A stretch of 10,953 bases of DNA from contig DASYQV010000264.1 in NCBI GenBank assembly GCA_036005125.1, forward strand, positions 1 through 10,953, given 5' to 3'. Below the pieces are notes generated by a model, which had not been told where the DNA came from, searched no databases, and worked only from the letters and a program-made list of their open reading frames with translations. The position numbers and the translations under genes are program-made. This stretch comes from DASYQV01 sp036005125. Lineage in GTDB: Bacteria > Acidobacteriota > Vicinamibacteria > Vicinamibacterales > UBA2999. Below, piece after piece: positions 1 to 5,991 of the stretch (position 1 is its first letter; the number at the start of each line of letters is the position of its first letter).

Positions 1-67
1 GGGGACGAGAGCGCGACGACAAACGGCGCGGTCATCAATCGCCGCTTGTCGTCGCGCTCTCGTCCCC
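1..67. repeat. Perfect long inverted repeat (22-bp arms)
   Basis: Bases 1-22 and 46-67 are exact reverse complements. Inside them, after one mismatch (23/45), five more pairs form (24-28 with 40-44), leaving an 11-base loop at 29-39. As RNA or single-stranded DNA this is a very stable hairpin of 27 pairs. It starts on the first base of the window and lies downstream of the minus-strand protease gene. There is no T-run after either arm, so it is not a classical intrinsic terminator. It could be a REP-like or MITE-like palindrome, or a fold-back at a contig end. The pairing is seen directly; the origin is unknown. Confidence 0.85.
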
Positions 68-115
68 TGTGCGGCGCCTTCGGCGGCCAGTCGAACGGCA
101 TCCTCGGCATCTGCA

Positions 116-143
116 CCCCACCGCGCAAGCGTGCGCGGTGGGG
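116..143. repeat. Perfect 12-bp hairpin with AGCG tetraloop
   Basis: Arms 116-127 (CCCCACCGCGCA) and 132-143 (TGCGCGGTGGGG) are exact reverse complements around a four-base loop. This is the second of four inverted repeats in the non-coding left edge. No T-tract follows on either strand, so a terminator role is weak; a repeat-family element or a structured RNA segment is equally possible. Confidence 0.75.
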
Positions 144-207
144 ACCCCGCGTCTCTGCGTTCTCCGCGTGTACCCGTGACAGGAGAATCAGTTGAATCAC
201 GATGTTC

Positions 208-247
208 CGTCGTTCTCTCTCTAGAAAAAGAGATAGAGAGAAAGACG
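208..247. repeat. Imperfect hairpin of CT/AG tracts
   Basis: Bases 208-211 (CGTC) pair with 244-247 (GACG). After one mismatch, 213-220 (TTCTCTCT) pairs with 235-242 (AGAGAGAA), leaving a 14-base loop. Unlike the other hairpins here it is purine/pyrimidine-rich and lower in GC. On the minus strand its loop contains five consecutive T, so together with the hairpin at 252-271 it could contribute to ending the protease transcript. That role is inference. Confidence 0.55.
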
Positions 248-251
248 CGGC

Positions 252-271
252 GCCGCATCTGAAGATGCGGC
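252..271 (-). terminator. Hairpin just downstream of the protease gene (possible terminator or REP-like repeat)
   Basis: Arms 252-259 (GCCGCATC) and 264-271 (GATGCGGC) pair perfectly around a TGAA loop (TTCA on the minus strand). The hairpin begins 24 bases past the protease stop codon at 296-298, a normal place for transcript termination. On the minus strand the bases after it are GCCGCGTCTTTCTC rather than a clean T-run, so termination would be weak or Rho-assisted. The layout GTAGGCCGC-loop-GCGGC, read on the minus strand, resembles intergenic palindromes I associate with Acidobacteriota genomes. That resemblance is from memory, not a search. Confidence 0.45.
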
Positions 272-295
272 CTACGCCAACTCAAATGAGCTCGG

Positions 296-1234
296 CTACG
301 GAAACACCAGCGCCAGCGAGAGACCAGCTTCGCTTGCCATCTGTATCGCGCGGTTGGTCGTTGTCCCGAACACGACACCAGGTTCGGGGATCGCGACGCC
401 GAGGTGGGTGAGGACACCGGCGGCACCTGCTCCGTGAATCTCCGTTCCACTGACGTCACATGTGACAACGGCGGAGCCTGAGTCCCCCGGAGCCGCCGCA
501 AGATTACCCACCCAGGATGTGGACGTCGAGCTGATTCCGACCCCCACGCGGGCCATCGTGATGAAACTCTCGCCGACGACCACGCCGTTTCCGTAGTGAC
601 AGAGCGGCCGGCCCAGCGTGACCGGCTCCACCGTCGCTGGTCCGCCGAACACGGGCATCGACGGTCGAACCTGTGACGCAAGACTGGCGGGAATGGTGAC
701 CACACCGAAATCATTGCCGATATCGCCATCGAAGGCGGTCTGGCGCGAGTAGGCGACGGCGCCAAGAGACACGAGATCTCCCGTGAGCACGAATCCGGTC
801 TCGCCGCCGAACGAACAGTTGCTCACACAGACGCTGACCTGCACGCCCGATGCGTTGTAGTCGGCTCCGGGCCCGTGTGTCGCCGTCGTGCCTTCCGGAA
901 GAAAGCAATGACCGGCGGCGCCGAGATATCGCGTGACGCCGCTCGCCCAGACGAAGTTGGCCGTGCAGCCGAACGTGCCCGCGCCTGGAATATCGATTAT
1001 GAGGTGGGATCCGGGGCCGATATTCTGCGCCATGGCCGGCGTGACGAGCGCGAGCGGAATGACTGTCGTCATCCGGGTCATGTGGGTCAGATTGATCCGC
1101 GGACGTACGACGTTGGCCGAGGTTTGGCCGGCCCCGCTCATCGACGCGTTCGCGAGCGCGAACAAGAGTAGAAGCGCGACAAGCGACAGAACCGAGTTGC
1201 CACCCACCTGCTTGCGAGCGGATCTCCGCCTCAT
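296..1234 (-). CDS. Secreted trypsin-fold (S1-like) serine protease
   Basis: This 312-residue protein carries the chymotrypsin-fold catalytic triad in the right order: His109 in GAAGHCF, Asp175 in GNDFGVV and Ser252 in APGDSGSAV. Cys90 and Cys110 flank the His as in the usual His-loop disulfide; Cys136/140 and Cys212/259 may form others. An N-terminal signal peptide is clear (RRRSARK, then hydrophobic residues 14-30). A second hydrophobic stretch at 56-68 ends in AMAQ, like a second cleavage site. The residue six before the catalytic Ser is Ala246, not the Asp of trypsin, so Arg/Lys specificity is not expected. The start at 1234 is chosen because AAGGAGGAGG lies six bases upstream; the open frame runs back to 1471 but that part reads as non-coding. 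It acts outside the cytoplasm; substrate unknown. Confidence 0.88.
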   Translation of the reverse strand: MRRRSARKQVGGNSVLSLVALLLLFALANASMSGAGQTSANVVRPRINLTHMTRMTTVIPLALVTPAMAQNIGPGSHLIIDIPGAGTFGCTANFVWASGVTRYLGAAGHCFLPEGTTATHGPGADYNASGVQVSVCVSNCSFGGETGFVLTGDLVSLGAVAYSRQTAFDGDIGNDFGVVTIPASLASQVRPSMPVFGGPATVEPVTLGRPLCHYGNGVVVGESFITMARVGVGISSTSTSWVGNLAAAPGDSGSAVVTCDVSGTEIHGAGAAGVLTHLGVAIPEPGVVFGTTTNRAIQMASEAGLSLALVFP

Positions 1235-1240
1235 GACGAA

Positions 1241-1250
1241 CCTCCTCCTT
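1241..1250 (-). promoter_or_regulatory. Strong Shine-Dalgarno of the serine protease gene
   Basis: On the minus strand this reads AAGGAGGAGG, six bases before the ATG at 1234. It is the strongest ribosome binding site in the window and fixes the start against the longer open frame reaching 1471. It suggests high translation of the protease. Confidence 0.85.
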
Positions 1251-1324
1251 ACGCTCGACACATCTCTCTGCGGGGGGGACGGTCTAACCGGTGCAAACGG
1301 TACGCCCGTGCGGTGCGGCGTCCG

Positions 1325-1346
1325 GCTGCATGGAGGCTCATGCAGC
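1325..1346. repeat. 8-bp hairpin in the protease leader
   Basis: GCTGCATG (1325-1332) and CATGCAGC (1339-1346) pair perfectly around a six-base loop, about 90 bases upstream of the protease start. It could be a leader RNA stem or a DNA dyad for a regulator; nothing else identifies it. Confidence 0.45.
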
Positions 1347-1460
1347 GACCAGGTGTCAGCGCTGCTGATCGAACGGGCTGGACAAACCGGCGGTCGCGTC
1401 CGGGGCGAAGTTGGTGAGGAGGTCCGCCTCAGCTCGAGCCTTGGCGGCAACGTCCGCATC

Positions 1461-1493
1461 GTTGCCAACACAGCTCACGCGTTCGTTGGCAAC
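1461..1493. promoter_or_regulatory. 9-bp dyad, candidate operator
   Basis: GTTGCCAAC (1461-1469) and GTTGGCAAC (1485-1493) are exact reverse complements spaced by 15 bases. Each half is itself nearly palindromic, so the pair also reads as a direct repeat with one mismatch. Centre-to-centre spacing is 24 bases, a little over two helical turns, which would suit binding by two dimers on one face. It lies upstream of the protease and downstream of the cytochrome gene. An operator role is inferred. Confidence 0.35.
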
Positions 1494-1533
1494 TGTGGGG
1501 TGTGTCTGCCAGCCAAGCTCGAGAGGCGACGCG

Positions 1534-1645
1534 CTAGGGGTTCTTTCTGAGGGAGAAATCCTTATATGTCGCTGCAGGGCCTGCGACGGTCACGGTGGCC
1601 TCCTGAGATACATACCCCGGCTTCGACGCTCGCACCGTTAGTCCC
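1534..1645 (-). pseudogene. Displaced C-terminal beta domain of the cytochrome gene (other frame)
   Basis: On the minus strand, in the frame skipped by one base relative to the cytochrome ORF, this stretch reads LTVRASKPGYVSQEATVTV followed by AGPAATYKDFSLRKNP and a TAG stop at 1534-1536. The alternating beta pattern and the KPGYVSQ turn resemble the ends of carboxypeptidase-regulatory-like or PEGA-type domains. Removing one G from the GGG run (CCC at 1643-1645 on the plus strand) joins it as ...ITPPRIAG-LTVRAS..., giving a 425-residue protein. The frame has no start codon of its own and a stop (TGA) shortly upstream, so it is best explained as the tail of the cytochrome gene. Confidence 0.6.
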
Positions 1646-2812
1646 TGCGATGCGCGGTGGGGTAATCAGTTCGTGGTCCCCTTTGTCAGGCATCCGCAGG
1701 TCACGGTAGACAATGCGCGGAGGGCTGCCTGCCGGCCGGCGCCCTGGCGACGACCAGTGGATCGTTGACCCTTCGAAGCCCTTGAGAAGCTCCGAAGTCG
1801 GCTTCGGTCCCGAGAGGGTGAACGAGAGCGTGATCTGCTCAGCGGCTATGATCCGCGGCAATCTCCAGACGGCCACGTCACGAGACAGGTCGGGCTGCGG
1901 GCGTTCCACCGTCGCGGAGTCGTCATGCGGATGCGGCGCCAGCCTGAGCGCCGGCTCGAGCCCGAGCTTCGCGAGCGGCATCGTGCCTTCGTAGCCCGTT
2001 CCTGCTCCAGCGACGACCGAGCAACCCCCGGGGATTCGGACAAAGACCGTCAATCCTTCGGCCGCCAGCCCCTTGTCCTTCTCACCGTTGTTCGAGACGG
2101 TCAGTGTGTAGGTCGTCATGTCGGCACGCTGTTCGCCGAGCGTAAGCGCACCGGCGACCCACGGACGCAGGCCGAGCTCCTCGACCAGCCATTGGTACAT
2201 CTCGCGCAGGACCGGCTCCGGCATCCGGTCAGGCGAGTAGAGAGGCATCGTGCCTTTCGGCCACCTCTCGTAGTGTTGATAGATCTGTCGCTTGAAATAG
2301 TCGAACGTGACGTCGCGCGCGGCAACCCCGAGCCGCGCGCGCGGAAACTTGCCTTCAGGTTCGTGGCACTGCCCGCAACCGGCGAAGTTCATGTACAGCC
2401 GCTGGCCGAGCGGTGCCGTCTGCGGCGCCCGTCGCCAATGCCATTCCCCGAGCGCGGTGGCCGGCGGGAGCGTGTTGAGATACGCACGAATATCGGCGAG
2501 CGCCTGATCCGACTTCAGCTGTTCCCTGAACGACGGCATGATGCCCCAGGGTTGGCGCACCGCCTTCCTGAAGGTAGGCCACTCCAGGTTCCGGCCAGCG
2601 AGGTCGGGTCCGAACCCGCCTTCAGCATTCCGGCCGTGGCAATTGACGCAGGCCGAGAATTCCGTTGCGCCTTTTCGAGCGTCTCCCTGGGGCGCGTCGG
2701 GAATCGGCGCTGTCAGTCCGACCGGGGGTGATGGTACCGTTTGCGTGTAAGTCGGAACGGCAGCGGCGAGAACATTCAACAGAACGATCAGCGTGCCGTA
2801 TTGCGCCCTCAT
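1562..2812 (-). CDS. Secreted di-haem cytochrome c with C-terminal beta domain (C-terminus probably frameshifted)
   Basis: The protein is 416 residues as read. Residues 1-24 are a signal peptide for export to the periplasm. Two cytochrome c motifs follow: CVNCH (Cys55, Cys58, His59), with Met92 in IMPSF as likely sixth ligand, and CGQCH (Cys146, Cys149, His150), with Met189 in GTMPLY. Residues about 230-370 form a beta-rich, Ig-like region (TTYTLTVSNNGE and similar strands) with no haem motif. It probably carries electrons outside the inner membrane; partner unknown. AGGAAGGGA eight bases upstream supports the start at 2812. The last 26 residues are Arg/Cys-rich and unlike the rest, while a neighbouring frame continues a convincing beta domain to a stop at 1534. 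I judge the annotated end at 1562 to be a frameshift product, from mutation or sequencing error. Confidence 0.85.
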   Translation of the reverse strand: MRAQYGTLIVLLNVLAAAVPTYTQTVPSPPVGLTAPIPDAPQGDARKGATEFSACVNCHGRNAEGGFGPDLAGRNLEWPTFRKAVRQPWGIMPSFREQLKSDQALADIRAYLNTLPPATALGEWHWRRAPQTAPLGQRLYMNFAGCGQCHEPEGKFPRARLGVAARDVTFDYFKRQIYQHYERWPKGTMPLYSPDRMPEPVLREMYQWLVEELGLRPWVAGALTLGEQRADMTTYTLTVSNNGEKDKGLAAEGLTVFVRIPGGCSVVAGAGTGYEGTMPLAKLGLEPALRLAPHPHDDSATVERPQPDLSRDVAVWRLPRIIAAEQITLSFTLSGPKPTSELLKGFEGSTIHWSSPGRRPAGSPPRIVYRDLRMPDKGDHELITPPRIAGTNGASVEAGVCISGGHRDRRRPCSDI

Positions 2813-2820
2813 GTAATGGC

Positions 2821-2829
2821 TCCCTTCCT
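2821..2829 (-). promoter_or_regulatory. Shine-Dalgarno of the cytochrome c gene
   Basis: Reads AGGAAGGGA on the minus strand, eight bases before the ATG at 2812, and supports that start, which is followed directly by a signal peptide. Confidence 0.65.
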
Positions 2830-2952
2830 CGCGATCTCACGCACTGGCATGAGCCTTTCTCTATGCAGCGCCCTTCTGCCGCACTCCGCGGAGATGCTGG
2901 GAGCGACCATTAGAGCAGAAAGGTGCGTCGCGGATCAAAGGTGGATGGAGAA

Positions 2953-3048
2953 TCATCGGCCACCCGGCGAGCCGCGAACCACCTTGCTGAACGCGCGCTG
3001 CCACGCTGCGATCGCACGGAACCAGTTGCCTTCGTCCTCGGCGCTCAA
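2953..3048 (-). CDS. 31-residue ORF overlapping the sulfatase stop (or displaced sulfatase tail)
   Basis: A TTG at 3048-3046 overlaps the sulfatase stop as TTGA and opens a 31-codon frame containing EDEGNWFRAIAAWQRAF followed by a basic end. Third codon positions are nearly all G or C, as in the neighbouring genes, and the middle could form an amphipathic helix with two Trp. No database family is recognised. Two readings are possible: a small translationally coupled gene, or the true C-terminus of the sulfatase-like protein displaced by one base. The same TTGA overlap occurs between the peptidase and VOC genes, which makes coupling plausible here. Confidence 0.35.
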   Translation of the reverse strand: MSAEDEGNWFRAIAAWQRAFSKVVRGSPGGR

Positions 3049-4922
3049 TGATCGTCGGCGCGATACGCGCGGACCTTGTCGCGGAGGAGCGCGGTCAGCG
3101 CCGGCTGCTCGGGCACGAGATTTCGCACCTCGCCACGATCGTGCCTCAAGTCGTACAGCTCTTCCTCTCCGTACTGTGGTGTCGCGATGAACTTGAACAA
3201 CGCATCGTCTTGGCGAAAGAGCACAGCGAAGCGATGGGGTAAGAAGTACGTCTGGTGATAGGTGAAGCGCGTGCGCGTCGGCGCCAGGAGCGATTGCCCT
3301 TGCCACGAGGCCGGAATCGGCAGCCCGAGGCGGTCGAGAATCGTTGGCGCGATGTCCACCTGTGTCGCGAAAGTAAGGTCCGGGTACGTCGTCGTCGGCA
3401 CGTCGTACAAGAGCATCGGAATCCGGATGTCCTCGTTGTACAGATTCCAGCCATGCGCCCAGTGACGCTCGCCCAGCCCCTCGCCGTGATCGCCCGTCAC
3501 GACCACGATCGCTTTGTCCAGATAGTGTTTGGCGCTCAACTCGTCGAAGAGCTGCTGGATGATGCCGTCGGCTTGGCGAACCTTGTCGTCGTAGCGGTCG
3601 GGCTTGTTCAACTGCTCCAGGATCTTGTACGGCTCGAGGCCCGGGCTCACCAGGTCGTCGGGGCGTGTGAAGAAGTGCGACCCGGGCAACTGCACGCCGA
3701 GATAGTGGGTGGACATCAGGTGCAGGTAGAAGAAGGCCGGCTGGTCCGGCGAAGCGGGCGGCACGCGCTCGAACCCTTCGAATAGAAGCCGGTCGTCGTC
3801 CATCGTGTAGCGACGCGTCTGCGACCCGTCGAAGAGCGTGCCGTCGCTCGCGCGATAGAAGTGCGGCAGCCCGTTCCACGCGCGGTGATTCCCCGAGAGC
3901 AGGAACCACGTCTGATAGCCCGCCTCACGCAACACGTCCTGCAGCTGGAAGGTGCGTGCGCTGATGTCACGGAACTCGCGGCTGGCGAGCGTGCTCGTGA
4001 TGCCGCAGAAGGATTCCGAACAGCTCGAAAACGCCGCCTCCACCTTTTTCATTTGTCCGCTCTGGACAAGCTGCGACAGAAACGGGGTCGTGGGCCGCTG
4101 ATAGCCGTACACCTGCATGCGGTCTGCGCGAAGCGAGTCGACGATGATGAGCACGACGTTCTTGCGGCGTGCGCTCGGAACGTGCCGCGGGTATGACGCT
4201 CGAAGGATGGCGTCACGCTCCGCGACTGCATGACGACGAACGGTCGGCTCGAACGCGAAACCCTCGGGACGGAAGAAGCTCGCGATCAGCTCCTCTTTCC
4301 AGAACAAGCTGTCGCGGCCCCTGATCCCGCAGCTCATCGTCGCGCCGAAGAGCGTTGCCGTCGTCGCGGCGATCGCAACTCCACGCAAGCGACGGGCTCG
4401 CCCACCGTCGCGCTGCGTGTCGGACGCGCCCGGAAGCCAGGATCCGAGGCTGCGATCGAACGCCGCGCCCCACCAACTGAAGGCGGCCGTCACCAGCAGC
4501 AGCGTTCCACACGCGAACGCGCTGATGCCAAATGCCCCCACTGGAAACGGTTCTTTCCCCGACCACACCGCGGGCGCGAACGCATAGACCAGATGGCCGG
4601 TCATGTTCCGGCCCCATGACACATTACTGACGCCACTCAGCGTATAGAGATAGACCTGCAGGGTGCACGTGGCGGCCAGCAGGAACCGGTACGTCTGGCG
4701 TGGCCACCGGGCATCCGGGTGCGAACTGAAAGCGGCAAGCGCGCTCAGCACACTGAGGAGCGCCAGGTCCCATTCCGCCAACACGAGGATGTGCGCCGCG
4801 ACAGCACGCGGCTTGTGCCCGAACTGCAATGCGAACGCGGCCGCGGTCGCCGCGCTGGCGAGCAGATGGAAGGCAATGACAACCAGGAGACGCCGGCCGG
4901 AACGCACAGAATCAGCGGACAT
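3045..4922 (-). CDS. Membrane-anchored sulfatase / alkaline-phosphatase superfamily hydrolase or transferase
   Basis: The 625-residue protein has five or six hydrophobic segments in its first 200 residues (about 11-31, 41-64, 78-95, 108-121, 127-148, 180-198). An extracytoplasmic sulfatase-fold domain follows from about 254 to 605. Landmarks are NVVLIIVDSLRAD (metal-binding Asp262), YGYQRPTTPFL, HLMSTHY (His405), VVVTGDHGEGLGE (Asp478, His479), HWAHGW (His490) and a C-terminal ELYDLRHDRGEVRNL typical of sulfatases. The formylglycine motif C-x-P-S-R is absent; SSCSESFCGI (299-308) sits at the nucleophile position, so Ser302 or Ser304 is the likely nucleophile. That, with the membrane anchor, favours a phospho-headgroup transferase or hydrolase of the YejM/LtaS/EptA kind over a true sulfatase. 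The start at 4922 has little Shine-Dalgarno match; the next Met is residue 107, after the first membrane segments. Confidence 0.82.
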   Translation of the reverse strand: MSADSVRSGRRLLVVIAFHLLASAATAAAFALQFGHKPRAVAAHILVLAEWDLALLSVLSALAAFSSHPDARWPRQTYRFLLAATCTLQVYLYTLSGVSNVSWGRNMTGHLVYAFAPAVWSGKEPFPVGAFGISAFACGTLLLVTAAFSWWGAAFDRSLGSWLPGASDTQRDGGRARRLRGVAIAATTATLFGATMSCGIRGRDSLFWKEELIASFFRPEGFAFEPTVRRHAVAERDAILRASYPRHVPSARRKNVVLIIVDSLRADRMQVYGYQRPTTPFLSQLVQSGQMKKVEAAFSSCSESFCGITSTLASREFRDISARTFQLQDVLREAGYQTWFLLSGNHRAWNGLPHFYRASDGTLFDGSQTRRYTMDDDRLLFEGFERVPPASPDQPAFFYLHLMSTHYLGVQLPGSHFFTRPDDLVSPGLEPYKILEQLNKPDRYDDKVRQADGIIQQLFDELSAKHYLDKAIVVVTGDHGEGLGERHWAHGWNLYNEDIRIPMLLYDVPTTTYPDLTFATQVDIAPTILDRLGLPIPASWQGQSLLAPTRTRFTYHQTYFLPHRFAVLFRQDDALFKFIATPQYGEEELYDLRHDRGEVRNLVPEQPALTALLRDKVRAYRADDH

Positions 4923-5100
4923 GTACGCGGGAGATGTGCATTGCCGGATGGTTCGGTAATCTGCTCAGAAAATGGTCTCCTGCATTCATTATCAGGCGGG
5001 CCGAGATGTTTGGGCGAGACGTGGCAGCACCCGCAGGCTTTGGGCTGTTTCCGTGCCCCGTCTCAGTTGAATGACGAGAGGCGTGGCCCCTTCGGCGGCT

Positions 5101-5991
5101 CTACAGACCGGTGAGACCTTCCGTCAATTCGATGTAGGTTCCCCAGGGATCGGTCAGAAAGGCGAACGCAAGACCATTCGGCAACCTGGTAAACGGTACG
5201 TCCAACTTCACACCCTTGGCTTCGAGCGTCTTGCAGAAGGCCTCGAGACCCCTGACTTCGAATCCGATGTGGTCCAGGCTTCGGCCTTTCGTGGGAGCCA
5301 ACGCGGCAGGCTGACCAAGGAAGTTCATCGTCATGCCGGGCAAATCCGCCGCCTTATAGCGAAAGCGTATCCCAGGTATTGCACCGAACGTGCTGACGTA
5401 CCAATCCCGCGCCCGCTCATCAGCGCCTTCGGGCACGTACAAGTGAATATGGTGAGTCGCAATCCGACCACTCATCGGGCGATTGTGACGATGCGCAGCG
5501 GGATCGCCATGGCCCGGATCGGGCGTGAATTTGATGAGATCTATGTTCCCCTTGAAGATCTCGACGGCGTCACCGTCGGGCGTGCGCACCATCTGGACGT
5601 CTGGAGCGCCTGTCGATCCTGGTCTCGGCGGCACCTTCTGACCGGCGTTCTCCAGACTCGCGAGGACCGGTCCAAGGTCGGGCACTTTGAATGCCACATG
5701 AGACACAACCGAGCCCTCTGTGGCACCGTTGGCGTCCGCGCGGGTCAAAAAGATAAGGATTTCCGGGAATTTCATCACATCGGTCGCGCCAACCTTGATC
5801 GGTGTCGCTCCGAGCGCGGTCCAGAACCTTTTGTGTGCCTCCACGTCCTGCACGTAGTAGTGGACGTGGCCCATCGTCACCCCGGTCTCGTTCGGCGGCG
5901 CCAGTTGCGCCCACGAACCGCCTGCCGGCCACAGAAGGGCCAGGCCCAACGCAGCGAGACGCGCCCGCGTCGCCTCAAAATTCGATCTCAA
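5101..5991 (-). CDS. Secreted two-domain VOC (glyoxalase/dioxygenase fold) protein
   Basis: The 296-residue protein has a signal peptide (residues 1-29, ending GGSWAQ) and two vicinal-oxygen-chelate modules. The first (about 38-150) has GHVHYYV (His42/44), SHVAFKVPDLG (His98) and DAVEIFKG (Glu144). The second (about 176-290) has HHIHLYV (His181/183), LDHIGFEV (His241) and TYIELTEG (Glu288). These are the usual places for His/Glu metal ligands, so metal binding is likely; substrate cannot be told. Translation starts at a TTG whose last two bases begin the TGA stop of the upstream peptidase (TTGA overlap at 5991-5988), implying coupled translation. The next in-frame ATG (Met40) would remove the signal peptide, which supports the TTG. 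A periplasmic location is unusual, since many VOC enzymes are cytoplasmic. Confidence 0.87.
   Translation of the reverse strand: MRSNFEATRARLAALGLALLWPAGGSWAQLAPPNETGVTMGHVHYYVQDVEAHKRFWTALGATPIKVGATDVMKFPEILIFLTRADANGATEGSVVSHVAFKVPDLGPVLASLENAGQKVPPRPGSTGAPDVQMVRTPDGDAVEIFKGNIDLIKFTPDPGHGDPAAHRHNRPMSGRIATHHIHLYVPEGADERARDWYVSTFGAIPGIRFRYKAADLPGMTMNFLGQPAALAPTKGRSLDHIGFEVRGLEAFCKTLEAKGVKLDVPFTRLPNGLAFAFLTDPWGTYIELTEGLTGL

Larger units (their letters stand above)
1235..1533. other. Non-coding upstream region of the protease gene
   Basis: About 300 bases separate the protease start from the probable ancestral end of the cytochrome gene. Besides the Shine-Dalgarno the region holds an 8-bp hairpin (1325-1346) and a 9-bp dyad (1461-1493), so it probably contains the protease promoter. 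I could not pick a convincing -35/-10 pair. A GTG-initiated 40-codon minus-strand frame (1478-1356) has an acidic, Ala-rich composition but no clear ribosome site, so I do not call it a gene. Confidence 0.5.

Noticed and set aside
1356..1478. 40-codon GTG frame upstream of the protease with acidic, Ala-rich composition
   Set aside because: It reads more protein-like than the other frames but lacks a ribosome site, an ATG and any family resemblance. It is left out as unsupported.
1651..1662. TGCGCGGTGGGG also occurs in the left-edge hairpin (132-143)
   Set aside because: A 12-base match of GC-rich sequence in an 11-kb GC-rich window is not surprising, and this copy lies inside the cytochrome coding region without a partner arm.
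2884..2893. 10-bp palindrome CTCCGCGGAG upstream of the cytochrome gene
   Set aside because: Short GC palindromes are frequent here; there is no second copy or promoter element to support an operator.
2953..3909. Minus-strand 318-codon open frame overlapping the sulfatase gene
   Set aside because: Almost all of it is an Arg-rich shadow of the sulfatase reading frame. Only its last 31 codons, past the sulfatase stop, are considered as a possible small ORF.
5016..5064. Imperfect inverted repeat (GAGACG/CGTCTC with inner GCAC/GTGC) downstream of the VOC gene
   Set aside because: Large internal loops and no T-tract make it a poor terminator; it could be chance.
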